Positions 10,631 to 20,500 of a stretch of DNA of 64,000 nt are shown here, one piece after another. Every line of letters begins with the position of its first letter. Position 1 is the first letter of the stretch. Location: NCBI RefSeq assembly GCF_036322585.1, contig NZ_AP024600.1, positions 1,550,001 through 1,614,000 of the forward strand, written 5' to 3'. This stretch comes from Luteolibacter sp. LG18 (lineage in GTDB: Bacteria; Verrucomicrobiota; Verrucomicrobiia; Verrucomicrobiales; Akkermansiaceae). The notes beneath the pieces are model-generated. The model ran no database searches. It was not told where the DNA came from and saw nothing but the letters and a program-made list of their open reading frames with translations. Both the position numbers and the translations under genes were made by a program.

Positions 10631-11698
10631 TCAGGGATTCCGCGCCATACGTGCTTTTACTCCTTGGGCCGGAACCTCCAGCATACGCCAGGAAACCCAC
10701 GCCAGCGCCCAGGAAATCAGCGCGAACACCCCGAGCCGGGCGGCGAACCCGAGCCCGTGCTCGAACCGGCCATTCCACAGCCACGGGCAAATCCACCCGG
10801 CCGCCAGCGGCGCGAGGTTATGGAACAGGTAAAGCCCGTAGGACAATTTCCCGAGGTGCTGGATCGCCGGGTGCTCGAGCAGCAGCGCCCGCCAACCGCG
10901 GAATCCCACCGAGGCCGCCGCAATCAACCCACAGCAGGCCACGGTGAGGAAAGTCTGCTGGAACGCCCGCAGCACCGGCACCGGATGACCCGCTTGATCG
11001 AGCCCGTAGAGCGCGGCGTAGGCGAGGAAGGCCGCCACGCCCGCCCGCCGCAGGCCGGGATGGGAGAGGGGCAGGCCGCGGTGGACCGCCAGCGCCAGCA
11101 GGCTGCCCAGCCCGAGGTAATCGCAGGCCGCGAACGGCAGCAGGTCCGGCAGGACGAATCTCCCCGCCAGTTCGGTGTCAAACAACCGGAACGCCGGAGC
11201 GACCGCGGAGAATCCCACCAGTAGCGGCACCATCGCCCGCCGCGGCACCCACCAGATCACGAACGGCCACAGCACGTAGAACTGCTGCTGCACCGCCAGC
11301 GTCCAGAAGTGCGAGGTGAAATCCGCCCAGCCGTGCGCGGCCATGTGGAGGTTCGAGGTGTGGGTGAGGTACCAGCCCCACGCCTCCCGGATGTCCCGCG
11401 CGCCGAGCAGCAGCGCGAAGGCCGCCGCCGCATAATAGGGCGCGAGGATCCGTAGCCCGCGGCGCACTTGGAAATTCTTCAGCCCGTACGCCCGCCACGC
11501 CACGCCGGAGGCCTCGCCGCGGTCCCGCTCCCGCAGCAACACGCCCGTGATCAGGTAGCCGGTGAGCACCAGGAAGAAGAACAGACCGAGCTCAAACGGC
11601 ACCCAGCCGCGCGTTTCCCGCGGCAACCAATGCACGCACGCCACCCCGAGCATGCCGAACGCCCGGAGCCCGTCGATCTGCGTCGCGCGGCCTGCCAT
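10631..11698 (-). CDS. Acyltransferase-3 (OafA/YrhL-like) membrane enzyme
   Basis: This polytopic protein of about 355 residues has the acyltransferase-3 signature start MAGRATQIDGLRAFGMLGVA and about ten hydrophobic helices. Family members transfer acetyl or other acyl groups to extracellular sugars such as O-antigen or exopolysaccharide. ATG 11698 is preferred because it sits immediately before the family-typical RxxxIDGLRA. An upstream in-frame codon at 11737 would add only a non-conserved tail and would lie inside a palindromic repeat. The acceptor sugar cannot be deduced. Confidence 0.85.
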   Translation of the reverse strand: MAGRATQIDGLRAFGMLGVACVHWLPRETRGWVPFELGLFFFLVLTGYLITGVLLRERDRGEASGVAWRAYGLKNFQVRRGLRILAPYYAAAAFALLLGARDIREAWGWYLTHTSNLHMAAHGWADFTSHFWTLAVQQQFYVLWPFVIWWVPRRAMVPLLVGFSAVAPAFRLFDTELAGRFVLPDLLPFAACDYLGLGSLLALAVHRGLPLSHPGLRRAGVAAFLAYAALYGLDQAGHPVPVLRAFQQTFLTVACCGLIAAASVGFRGWRALLLEHPAIQHLGKLSYGLYLFHNLAPLAAGWICPWLWNGRFEHGLGFAARLGVFALISWALAWVSWRMLEVPAQGVKARMARNP

Positions 11699-11728
11699 GA
11701 AGGGAGAGAGATCACACGGGTAGACGAA

Positions 11729-11920
11729 GTAGCACAAGCATTCCTGCTTGTGGGTGGGGAGACTTGCATGAACCTTCGGATCTCCAGTCGTCCTTTTGAC
11801 ACGCTAATTGCCAAGGGGCGGAGCTCAACGGGAACAGCAAACGGGTTGCTTCCCGGTGGACTGGGCACGTGAGGCACGTCGCGGATACTCCCACTCACAA
11901 GCAAGAATGCTTGTGCTACA
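11729..11920. repeat. Inverted pair of REP-like hairpins, CACAAGCA family
   Basis: Two nearly identical 31-base units lie in opposite orientation at 11729-11760 and 11889-11920, about 130 bases apart. Each contains its own hairpin, stem CACAAGCA/TGCTTGTG with a TTCC or TTCT loop, flanked by GTAG and a G-rich end. The arrangement resembles REP doublets (REPINs). It fills the gap between the acyltransferase and the papain-like hydrolase genes, and no protein is encoded. Confidence 0.8.
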
Positions 11921-11921
11921 A

Positions 11922-12605
11922 TCAAAGCATCAACCCGCGGTTCAGCTTGCGCTTGATCTCCTTCAGCTTGCTGGTGGCGACCTCGCGCTTCAGCAGGTAG
12001 GTCGTGTGCGGCACGAGGGACCGCGCCAGGTCCTCCGGCGCGGTGTGTTTCACATCGAGATCCGGCGCGAGATCGACCCCGGCGGAGCGGAACAGATGCC
12101 GCACCAGCGCGGAGCAGAACATCGATTTCTCCCGCGAGAGGAGGTTGGTCTTACCGCGCAGGGTTTCACTCCGGATCGCCACCATCACACCGAGCAGCTC
12201 GCGCAACGAGTAGCGGGTGCGGTCCGCCACCAGATTGAGCCCCTCGGTGAGAATGGCGGTGGTCTGCTCCGGCGTCAGGCCGAAGTCGAGGATCGCCACC
12301 GTCGAGTAGAGATCCTCGTCGTGGTACTTCGAAACCCGGTTCTCCTGCACTCCGAGCCGGACGTGGCGGCGGTGGATGTCGAGGTCGGACTCGATGACCC
12401 AGTGGTGCCCATCGGCGCGCGGTCCTTGAAAAAAGAAGGCGTGGGAGAACCAGCTCCACGCGCCATCCGTCACATGACGCTGGGCACGGCAAATCGCGCG
12501 GTCGATGAGGGCGGTGCCGCCGACCAGCCCCACCCGGCCCGGAGCCGCGTGGGTGGCGAAGAATTCGGCATTGGTCAGGCCGCTCAGTTCGATGGTCTCG
12601 TGCAC
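11922..12605 (-). CDS. Permuted papain-like (YiiX/NlpC-P60 type) hydrolase
   Basis: The 227-residue protein fits the circularly permuted papain-like amidase fold. A His-containing segment (GAWSWFSHAFFFQGP) follows the strand GRVGLVGGTALIDRAI, and a catalytic Cys candidate lies late in SREKSMFCSALVRHLF. Relatives cleave amide or ester bonds in cell-wall or lipid substrates. The start is GTG 12605, preceded by a good Shine-Dalgarno (GAGGGA) 5-6 bases upstream. No signal peptide is seen, so it should be cytoplasmic. Family assignment comes from motif order, not from a search. Confidence 0.65.
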   Translation of the reverse strand: MHETIELSGLTNAEFFATHAAPGRVGLVGGTALIDRAICRAQRHVTDGAWSWFSHAFFFQGPRADGHHWVIESDLDIHRRHVRLGVQENRVSKYHDEDLYSTVAILDFGLTPEQTTAILTEGLNLVADRTRYSLRELLGVMVAIRSETLRGKTNLLSREKSMFCSALVRHLFRSAGVDLAPDLDVKHTAPEDLARSLVPHTTYLLKREVATSKLKEIKRKLNRGLML

Positions 12606-12638
12606 GAGTCCCTCTTAGCCAGCCGCGCTGGCGAACTC

Positions 12639-12880
12639 AAGGAGCAGGGACATTCCTGTCCCGTTCTTCAAAACGCCATAGGGTAGCCAGAAGAAGAAAT
12701 TCAACCGCAGATGAACGTTAAAAACGCAGATGGAAGAAGGGATGGCAGCGCTCGGATCTATTGGGGTGACCACCCGTTGATTCCTCTTATCTGTGTCCAT
12801 CCGTGTTCATCTGTGGTTGGATTTCTTCTTTTCGCTTCAACCCGTTTTTGAAGAACGGGACAGGAATGTCCCTGCTCCTT
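12639..12880. repeat. 242-bp nested palindrome, GGGACATTCCTGTCCC family
   Basis: The outer arms (12639-12675 and 12843-12880) are about 37 bases each and match in opposite orientation except for one indel. Each arm itself holds the hairpin GGGACA-TTCC-TGTCCC. Inside lies a second imperfect inverted pair built on AACCRCAGATGAACRC (12702-12732 and 12789-12818). The outer element is the same family as the repeat at 62325-62396. It fills most of the gap between the divergent papain-like hydrolase and flavoenzyme genes. Confidence 0.85.
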
Positions 12881-12918
12881 GCTTTCTCCCGGCCCCGGTG
12901 GAAACTGGCTGCTAGATC

Positions 12919-14316
12919 ATGAAAGCCTACGATCTCCTCGTCATCGGCGGTGGTTCCGCCGGGTATGCCGCCGCCCGCACCGCGGCCGATCTGGGCAAGC
13001 GCGTGGCGGTGGCCGATGGCGCGCGCGATCTCGGCGGACTCTGCATCCTGCGCGGCTGCATGCCCTCAAAGACCCTGCTCCATGCCACCGAGGTCCTGCA
13101 CCACGCGCGGAAGGGCAAGACCTTAGGCCTGCGCATCCCGGAGGCCTCGGTGGACATGAAGGCCCTCCACCGCTGGAAGGTGAAAACCATCCGCGAGTTC
13201 GCCGATTACCGCGTGCAGGGGCTGGAGAGCGGAAGGTTCGATCTCTACCGCGGCCACGCCCGCTTCACCGGGCCGAAGTCCGTGGAACTCACCGACGGCA
13301 CCACCCTCGAAGCGGAACGGATCTTCATCTCCACCGGCTCGAAGGTGAGCGTGCCGCCGATCCCCGGCCTGGCGGAAACGCCGCACTGGACCAGCGACGA
13401 CGTGCTCGATCTCGACTTCGTGCCCGAGAGCGTGATCGTGCTGGGCGGTGGCATCGTCGCCTGCGAGCTGGCCCAGTTCCTCCGCCGCATCGGTACGAAG
13501 GTGACGATCATCCAGCGCAGTCCACGCCTGCTGAAGGAGGTTTCCGAATCCGCCGCCGCGGTGGTCGAGCAAGCCTTCCGCGACGAAGGCATCCAGCTCC
13601 ACACCGGCACGAAGATCGAGAGGATCCGCGCCACCGCGGAAGGCGTGAGCGTGAAATTCACCCAGGACGGCAAGACCCTCGTGCGCCGCGCCGCGCATCT
13701 CTTCAATGCCCTCGGCCGCGAGCCGAACACCGCGGGCCTGAACCTCGACGCCGCCGGGGTGGACCTCAACGGGCAGGGCCGAGTCACCATCAACCGCTGG
13801 CAACAAACCAGCCGCCGCCACATCTACGCCGGCGGCGACGTCTGCGGGCCGCACGACATCGTCCACCTCGCCGTGGCCCAAGGCGAACTCGCCGCGCGCC
13901 ATGCCTTCGGCGTCAAGGGCCTCAAGGCCATCGATCCCGATCTGCTCCTGAGCGTGGTCTTCACCGATCCGCCGCTGGCCACGCTCGGCCTCCAGGAAAA
14001 GGAGCTCACCGAACGGAACATTCCCTTCCTCTCCGCCAGCTATCCCTTCGACGACCACGGCAAGTCGATCCTGATGGATGCGACGTACGGCTACGTGAAG
14101 CTCTTCGCCACGGCCGACACCGGCCGCCTGCTCGGCGCGGAGATCGCGGGCACCCACGCCGACTCGCTAATCCACTGCCTCACCGGCCCGCTGGCGATGA
14201 AGGCCACCGTCCACGATCTACTACGCGCGCCGTGGTACCATCCCACGCTGGCGGAGATCCTCACCTATCCATTGGAGGAGATCGCGGAGCTGCTCGCGGC
14301 CCGGCCCCGGAAGTGA
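12919..14316 (+). CDS. Dihydrolipoyl dehydrogenase-family flavoenzyme (class I disulfide reductase)
   Basis: This 465-residue pyridine-nucleotide disulfide oxidoreductase shows an FAD motif VIGGGSAGYAAARTAADLG at the start, the redox-active pair in GGLCILRGCMPSK, a NAD(P) motif VLGGGIVACELAQFL, IYAGGDVCG, and the C-terminal WYHPTLAEILTYPLEE, whose His-Pro and Glu form the proton relay. It may be the E3 subunit for the pyruvate dehydrogenase encoded at 36.9-41.2 kb, but it is 24 kb away. The active-site spacing CxxxxC is standard, yet CILRGC departs from the usual CxNxGC. It may therefore be a mercuric-reductase- or soluble-transhydrogenase-like relative rather than true Lpd. Confidence 0.85.
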   Translation: MKAYDLLVIGGGSAGYAAARTAADLGKRVAVADGARDLGGLCILRGCMPSKTLLHATEVLHHARKGKTLGLRIPEASVDMKALHRWKVKTIREFADYRVQGLESGRFDLYRGHARFTGPKSVELTDGTTLEAERIFISTGSKVSVPPIPGLAETPHWTSDDVLDLDFVPESVIVLGGGIVACELAQFLRRIGTKVTIIQRSPRLLKEVSESAAAVVEQAFRDEGIQLHTGTKIERIRATAEGVSVKFTQDGKTLVRRAAHLFNALGREPNTAGLNLDAAGVDLNGQGRVTINRWQQTSRRHIYAGGDVCGPHDIVHLAVAQGELAARHAFGVKGLKAIDPDLLLSVVFTDPPLATLGLQEKELTERNIPFLSASYPFDDHGKSILMDATYGYVKLFATADTGRLLGAEIAGTHADSLIHCLTGPLAMKATVHDLLRAPWYHPTLAEILTYPLEEIAELLAARPRK

Positions 14317-14348
14317 ACAAGGCCCCCGGTCGCCCGGGAGCCTTGTTC
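14315..14348. terminator. Bidirectional terminator hairpin between convergent genes
   Basis: GAACAAGGC at the left pairs with GCCTTGTTC at the right around a GC-rich centre (CCCCGG...CCCGGG). The hairpin begins on the final bases of the flavoenzyme gene's stop region and serves the convergent OmpA-family gene on the other strand. T runs are short. Confidence 0.65.
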
Positions 14349-14377
14349 AGTCTTTGGGGTTCCGTGTTGGGGGGAAA

Positions 14378-15397
14378 TCACATCTTCACGATCTCGACGC
14401 GGCGGTTCTTCGCGCGGCCCGTTTCCTCGGTGTTCGGGGCGACCGGTGCGGCCATGCCGACCCCGACCGGCACGAGGCTGGCGGACGGAATGCCATACTG
14501 GCTGGAAAGCGCGGCGGTCACCGCGGCGGCCCGTTTCATCGAAAGCGTCTGGTTGTGGGCGTACTCGCCCTGGTTGTCGGTATGGCCGACGATGAGATAG
14601 CGGCCGCCGCCTTCCTTGATCGCCTTCGCCATCTCCGTGAGCGAGTCGGCGGAGTCCGGCTTGATCTCGGCCTTGTCGGTGTCGAAGTGCACACCGTAGA
14701 TCGCTATGCGGCCGGTGGTGGTGATGGAGGAGGTGATTTCCGCGGCCTTCACCACTTCCATCCGCGCTTCCATCGGGGTGGTTTCGAGAATGTCGACCCG
14801 CACCACGGTCTGGCCCTTCGCCAGCTTGTGGTTGTCCACCAGCTTCTGGAAGCCGGTGGAAACGTCCTTCAGCACGAAGGCATAAAGCGAGACGTAGACG
14901 TCGCCGCCGTTCTTCGCCTTGCCCTTCAGGACCGAGTAGCGCTGCTCCTCGTGGTTGAACTCATGCAGGTACTGGAGCTGCTCGGTTTTCAACGCGGTGG
15001 GGAAGATGCGCTCGACGAAGCGGTTGTAGCCGTCGTCCAGCTCGTCATTCGCGGCGGTGAAGCTCACCGTGAAACCCGCGGCCTTCAACTCCTGCTCATA
15101 CTGGCGGTTTGCCTCCAGCGTGGAGACGTCCCCGGGCAGGCGGTAGTAGAGGGTGGTACGGGCGCCCTCGGCGGACTCCTGCTTGGTCGCCTTGAATGCC
15201 TGGGTGCCGTAGTCGTACTGGATCTTCTCCAGCGCGATCTTCATCTCGTCGAACTTCGCGGACTTCGCCCAGATGATCTCGGAGCCGGTGACGCGCTTGA
15301 GCATCGGGTGGTCCTTCGCCCCGGGTTCATCGGCGGCGGAGAGCGGTGAGGCAAGGAGCACGCACAGGGCGGCGGGCAGAAGCAGGCGGGATTTCAT
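14378..15397 (-). CDS. OmpA-family outer-membrane/peptidoglycan-associated protein
   Basis: This protein of about 339 residues has an N-terminal signal peptide (MKSRLLLPAALCVLLASPLS, cleaved near SAA). A unique region of about 210 residues resembles DUF4892-type OmpA relatives (GTQAFKATKQESAEGARTTL, QKLVDNHKLAKGQTVVRVDI). A C-terminal OmpA domain shows IYGVHFDTDKAEIKPDS, IVGHTDNQG and RAKNRRVEIV, which bind diaminopimelate in peptidoglycan. ATG 15397 directly precedes the signal peptide and is preferred over an upstream in-frame codon at 15436. It is expected in the periplasm or outer membrane. Confidence 0.85.
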   Translation of the reverse strand: MKSRLLLPAALCVLLASPLSAADEPGAKDHPMLKRVTGSEIIWAKSAKFDEMKIALEKIQYDYGTQAFKATKQESAEGARTTLYYRLPGDVSTLEANRQYEQELKAAGFTVSFTAANDELDDGYNRFVERIFPTALKTEQLQYLHEFNHEEQRYSVLKGKAKNGGDVYVSLYAFVLKDVSTGFQKLVDNHKLAKGQTVVRVDILETTPMEARMEVVKAAEITSSITTTGRIAIYGVHFDTDKAEIKPDSADSLTEMAKAIKEGGGRYLIVGHTDNQGEYAHNQTLSMKRAAAVTAALSSQYGIPSASLVPVGVGMAAPVAPNTEETGRAKNRRVEIVKM

Positions 15398-15500
15398 GGG
15401 GATCAGGGTGCGCTCGCCGCCGACCCAACAGGCCACGGCTCATCGTCCCGAGTCTCCACGCAATCCGCGTGCGTGAAAATACTTAGAACCGCGTATCTTT

Positions 15501-16253
15501 TCAGACCCCGTCCGGCTTCCAGCGGGCGGCGGCGGTGCGCGTTTCGGTGGCGGTCTTCGCCAGGATGCGCTGGACGTGCTTGTCCACGGTGCGCGGCGAG
15601 CAGCCGAGGATCTTCGCGATCTCGCCGTTGCGCTTGCCCTGGCGGAGCCAGTCGAAGACCTCGCGCTCGCGCGGCGTGAAGGTCGGCGGCGGATCGGACG
15701 GCTGGGCGATCACCGGCTTCAGCGCCTGCATGAGGCTGGCATTGCGATGGGCGATCTGGATGTGCGGGGCGGCCAGCTCGAGGATGATGGCCGTTTCCCG
15801 GGAGATCGGGCGATCGCGGTTCACCGTCATCGAGTGAATCCACCCCGGGCGGTTCATCAGCACGTTCACCTGGTGCTCGAGCCCGATGGGCCGGAAGACA
15901 TCCTGGTAGAAGTCGGTCTTGCGGAACTGCCGGCGCGGCATCAGGTCGGCGATGTCGATCACCGGACCGGTGCCGCCCGACTGGATGTAGCTGTAGATCG
16001 GGTTCTGCTGATAGAGCACCCGCAGCCGGTTGAATATCTTCTCCTCCTCGTCCGCGGACATCTGAAAATTGTGTTCCAGCGAGTAGAAGCCGGTCGATTC
16101 CTCGATCTGATCGAAGGACACCGTGAGGCCCGGCAGCAGGCCGGAGGTGAGGCGGACCAAGTGCTCTCCGAACGCGGTGAAGGGCACGGCTTCGTGCAAC
16201 CCGGCGATGAAGTCGAGCAGCCGGGCATAGTCCGCGTGGGGGAGGCGTTCCAT
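15501..16253 (-). CDS. LuxR-family transcriptional regulator
   Basis: The protein of about 250 residues ends in a LuxR/GerE helix-turn-helix (FTPREREVFDWLRQGKRNGE, IAKILGCSPRTVDKHVQRIL), the DNA-binding module of NarL/FixJ and quorum-sensing regulators. The N-terminal 170 residues have no receiver Asp pattern and may be a ligand-sensing domain; no signal was recognised. ATG 16253 is used; a TTG at 16274 would add seven residues. Its target is unknown. The OmpA-family gene just downstream, in the same direction after about 100 bases, is a candidate. Confidence 0.82.
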   Translation of the reverse strand: MERLPHADYARLLDFIAGLHEAVPFTAFGEHLVRLTSGLLPGLTVSFDQIEESTGFYSLEHNFQMSADEEEKIFNRLRVLYQQNPIYSYIQSGGTGPVIDIADLMPRRQFRKTDFYQDVFRPIGLEHQVNVLMNRPGWIHSMTVNRDRPISRETAIILELAAPHIQIAHRNASLMQALKPVIAQPSDPPPTFTPREREVFDWLRQGKRNGEIAKILGCSPRTVDKHVQRILAKTATETRTAAARWKPDGV

Positions 16254-16338
16254 GATGGAACGCACGCTAGGCAAGTCCCCGCCGGAAAAGCAACTTCAAC
16301 GCGGCATCATGCGGATTGCATGATGACCGGAGCCGGGA

Positions 16339-17439
16339 TCATTCCTTCGGCGCGGTGGCCGCCTTCCGATCCTCGGAAACCCAGCCGAAGAACTGGCTGG
16401 CAGTGGGAATCGTTCCCTGGGCCACCGCCGCGGCGTAACGCTCCATCGGCCCTTTCGGGGCTTCGCCGGGACTGGCAATGAGGGCCTTCGCGGTTGCCAG
16501 CGCGCCGTCCTTGTCACCCGCTTTCGCCTGGAGGGCTGCGAGCGGCACCATCTCGTAGTAGCGGCCGGGCTTGCCGCCCTGGGCCTTGATCATTTTCGCC
16601 GCGACCGCGAGGCGGAGCTCATCCGGCGCGCCCGGGGCACGGGCGTCATCGCAGAGCGCCCCCGCGAACTGGGTGAGGGGCATCAGCGCGGTGGCGTCGT
16701 CCGGCAGACCGGCGAGCGCGGTCTTCACCTCGTTCCAGTCGCCCTTGGCCTGGGCCAGCTCGAATTTCAGCGAGGGCACGGCGCGGCTGCCGGATTTCTC
16801 CAGGGCCTCGATCTTCTCCGCCATCACGGCCGTGTCCTTCTTCGCCTGAGCCGCGCGGTAGTCCTTGAAGAGCTGCGTCTCCGCGGCGCGGTCCGCCTTC
16901 TGCTTCGCGATCACGCCGAGCGCCTGGGTCTCTCCGTCGCCACCGGCGAGCAGCTTTTCGATCACCTCGTCGGTGAGCTGTCCCGGATGCTGGGTGGCGA
17001 GCAGCTTGCCGTCCCGCACCAGGAAGGTGTGGGGGATGCCGGTGACGCCCGCGAGCTTCAGCCAGGCGGTTTCAAATGCGCCGCCCTTGCCGACGAAGGC
17101 CACCGGGTAGGACATGCCCTCGCCCTTGGCCTTCACGAATTTCTCGACCTTCTCGTACGGGCCGTCGTCCCAGACATTGAGGCCGATCACCCGCAGGCCC
17201 TTGTCGGCATATTTCTTGTGCAGCTCGTTGACGTGCGGGATCGAGGCGATGCACGGACCGCACCAGGTGGCCCAGCATTCGATGAAGTAGAGCTTGCCGG
17301 GTTCCCACGCGGCGGGCGCGGTGCCTTGCACGAACTTCGCCTGGCCGAAGGCCTCCGGGGTGACGGCGTCGCCCGCCTGGAGCGCGAAAACTTGGGACAC
17401 CATCGCGATGGCGGAGCCGAGGATGAGGAGCGGTTTCAT
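16339..17439 (-). CDS. TlpA/ResA-like secreted thioredoxin-fold protein with C-terminal extension
   Basis: This 366-residue protein has a signal peptide (PLLILGSAIAMVSQVFA), then a thioredoxin fold with the redox motif ATWCGPC (Cys60 and Cys63) and the cis-proline loop VTGIPHTFLV. About 200 Ala/Lys-rich helical residues follow and look like TPR or helical-bundle sequence. TlpA-like proteins reduce or isomerise disulfides outside the cytoplasm. A TGCTCA-N7-TGAACA palindrome lies 56-74 bases upstream of the start. It matches palindromes in front of the adjacent surface-protein and chitinase genes, which suggests shared control. Confidence 0.86.
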   Translation of the reverse strand: MKPLLILGSAIAMVSQVFALQAGDAVTPEAFGQAKFVQGTAPAAWEPGKLYFIECWATWCGPCIASIPHVNELHKKYADKGLRVIGLNVWDDGPYEKVEKFVKAKGEGMSYPVAFVGKGGAFETAWLKLAGVTGIPHTFLVRDGKLLATQHPGQLTDEVIEKLLAGGDGETQALGVIAKQKADRAAETQLFKDYRAAQAKKDTAVMAEKIEALEKSGSRAVPSLKFELAQAKGDWNEVKTALAGLPDDATALMPLTQFAGALCDDARAPGAPDELRLAVAAKMIKAQGGKPGRYYEMVPLAALQAKAGDKDGALATAKALIASPGEAPKGPMERYAAAVAQGTIPTASQFFGWVSEDRKAATAPKE

Positions 17440-17494
17440 GGACTGGAATGTATCGCCAGGCGCCGGGCGGACAATCGTCCGGCCCGGCGCGATT

Positions 17495-17513
17495 TGCTCA
17501 AACGGATTGAACA
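17495..17513. promoter_or_regulatory. Candidate operator TGCTCA-N7-TGAACA
   Basis: A 6-7-6 palindrome with one mismatch (TGCTCA, spacer AACGGAT, TGAACA) lies 56 bases upstream of the TlpA-like start codon. It shares arms and spacer length with the sites at 21114-21132 and 24951-24969. The regulator is probably the GntR/LacI-type protein at 24996, by inference from proximity. Confidence 0.55.
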
Positions 17514-17520
17514 GGAGGCC

Positions 17521-20500
17521 TCACGGAGCGGTGACGCGGAGGCGGGTGAAGAGCTTTTCGAACGAACCCGCCGGAACGGTGACGGTGACCTTCCGGAAAG
17601 TCCCGTGGTCCTCGAAGGAATACATCTCCGGACCCACGGGATACCATTCCCCGGTCGCCATCGTCGGCGAATATTCCATCACGGGAACGTAACCGCCGTC
17701 CTCCGCTTCCTTCTGAAAGTCGAAGGTGATCGTGAAATTCGAGCCCGAGCGCACGGCGGTGGGTCGCTTTCCGGAAACGCCGGAAGCGGGATTCGCTCCC
17801 AGCACGTATTCCACCAGGTTCGCCAACCCGTCCTTGTCCGGATCGGCGGAGCCCCCGAGCACGACCGCACCGCCGCTGCCGGCATGGTAACCGAGGATCC
17901 AGGTATCATAGGCCGTAGCCGCGGTGAGCGTGACGTTCTTGCCGCCGTCGGCGTAGCGGATCAGGTAGTTCGTACCGCCCAGGGCGAAAGCGGCGCCCTC
18001 CGGCAGACCGGCGAAGGTGCCGGTAAGCGTGCCGGTGTAGGTGAGCAGGGTGAACTTCGTGCCCGGGGCGGGTGCCACGGTGCCGAGGTTCGAAACGGAC
18101 AGCGCCCCGCTGAGCGTGAGATTGCCTGCGCCGGTGCCCAACACCGCGATCTTGTCGGCCGTGGTGTCGTCGGTATTGATCTGCGCCTCATAGATACCGG
18201 CGGCAGCGATATTCAGATTCGCCGCGGTGCCCGCCACCGTGATCGTGCCGATCGGAGCGGACGGCGTGCCCGGAGCGAGGATACCGCTGATGGCCGTGTT
18301 TCCGAAGGTGCCCGTCGCCGCGATGCGGGTGCCCGCGGAACCGGAAAGCGTGCCACTGCTGTGCGTGGGGTTCAGCAATTGCAAGCTGCCCGCGGACACC
18401 GTGGTGGAGCCGGAATAGGTGCTGTCCGCGGAAAGCGTGACCGCCGCCGTGCCGGTGAGGTTGAGGCTGCCCGCCCCGTTGATCGCGCTGCCGAAGGTGA
18501 ACGTGCCGCTCCGGAACAGATTCAACGTGGCCCCGCTGGAGATGGTCACCGGAGCACTACCGAAAGAGCCGGTGCTGCCGCCCGTGCCCAGCAGCAGGAT
18601 GCCGCCGGTGACGCTCACCGCGCCGGTCACCGGCACATCGCCGTAAAGGGTCACCGTGCCATTGCCGCTCTTCGTCAGGTTTCCGGGAACCGAGAAACCC
18701 TGCACCACCGTCAGCGAGGTGCCGGTGGTGTTGTTGCAGGAGAGCTCCGCGTTTCCGGTGGCGGTGAACGCACCGGTCCACAACGACTCGGTGCCGATGG
18801 TGTGCTGGAGAATGCCGCCCGATTCGAGCGTCACCTGCGACGAGTAGGTGCCCGGGTTCGCCGCCTGCGCCGTGCCACCCGCCTTGATGCGGAGCGTGGC
18901 TCCGAATGGATCCGGGCCGTAACCGGCGAGGCTACCGCCCTCGACCACGGTGTGGAGGTTCTTCGAGACGCCGAGCAGATACACTTGGCTGGTACCGGTC
19001 TTGGTAAGGGTGAAGCCGTCGCCGTCCAGCACCCCGCTGCTGCCGATGTCGAAATTGCGCGGGCCACCGATCGTCGCGTCTCCCGCGAGCGTCACGTTGC
19101 GGATGCCCGCCGCGGCCACGCCGGTGAAAGTGATGTCGGCGCTGCTGTTGGCGAGCGCGGGCAGGGAACCATCCCCCGTGCCCGAGATCGTGAGGTCCAC
19201 CATCCGCGAAACCGCGGTCATGCCCTTGCCATTCAGGTCCAGCGAGGCCCCGGAGGCGACGGTCACGCCGGAAGTGAAACCGAGCGCCTGCGCGGTGCCG
19301 AGGATCAATCGCCCGGCGTTCACGGCGACGGGGCCGACGAACGTGTTGGTCCCGCCGAGCGTGACATTGCCGGTGCCGGACTTGGTGATGCCCGCGCCCG
19401 CTCCATCGATGGCGCCGCCGGTGAGCGTGTAGTCATTGCCAGCGAGGTTGGTGAAGGTCACCGAATGCGGGGTCATGGTACCTGCCAGCGTCACCGTTCC
19501 CGCGACACCATCGCCGAAGACCACCGCATCGGCGTTGAAATACCGGTTGTCACCGCCATCCCAGTTCGCGGAGCCGTTGATGTCCCACGTTCCGTTGGCC
19601 GAGGCGTTGAGCCAGGTGCGGGTCTGGCCGTCGAGACCGGTGATCTGGGCGGAGGTGGCCCCCACCGTGAGCGAAGGCGTGCCGCGGTAGTTCGCGGGAT
19701 TGAAGCTCAGCGTGCCCGCGCCGCTCTGCGAGGCATAGGTCATCAGCGTGAGCGTGCCGGTGCCCGGCGCGGGAAACATCGAGGGTGAAACCACCGTGCT
19801 GCCGGTGAGGTTCAATGCGCCGCCGATGGCGAGGGTGCCGTGGGCATTCCTGTAGGTGATCGCGGCATTGGTCGAATCCAGCGTCAGATTGCCCGCCACC
19901 GAGGTCCCGGCCCCGAGGGTGGTGGTGGCACCGGCGGCGGTGGCGACCGACATCGAACCGCCGAGGGCACCGGGGAAATTGAAATTGCCGCGCGCCAGGC
20001 TGAGGGTGCCCGTGTAACCGGCGGCGCTGCCGAGCAGCGACACGGTGCCGGTGGTCGTGGCCGGGCTGTTGATCTCCAGATTGCCGGTGCCCAAGAGGTT
20101 CCCGCCGATGAAACCCGCGGCGGTGGTATTCACGCCGAGCCGTGCTCCCGCGGCGGCGACGGTGACATGGCCCATCACACCGCGGTTGTTTTCCAGACGG
20201 ATGGCGCCCGTTTGTGCGGCGGTGTCGGCGCTGTTGGTGTAGCCGGTTCCCGCGATGGTGAAGGAATTGCAGACGCCGGTGGAGTTCAGATACGCCTGGC
20301 CTCCGGAAGCGACGGTCACGGGCCCCGCGCCGAAGGCCATCACGTAGCTGTTGGCGTTCACACGGCCACCGTTGATGGCGAGACCGCCCTTGTAGCTGTT
20401 GGACCCCTGAAGCACCAGGATGCCGGGGCCCTCCTTGGTGATGCCGAAGGTGCCACTGCCATCGGTGACCGGAGAGGAGATCGAAAGCTGGGTGGTGCCG

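Noticed and set aside
7995-10832. Long plus-strand open frame opposite glgP and tdh
   Set aside because: Antisense shadow of two genes with clear family motifs.
12786-12800. TGTTCA at about 12795 as a further operator copy
   Set aside because: There is no TGAACA 7 bases away; it belongs to the inner repeat of the nested palindrome.
16987-19788. Long plus-strand open frame opposite the beta-strand-repeat gene
   Set aside because: Antisense shadow of the repetitive GC-rich gene; the composition is not protein-like.
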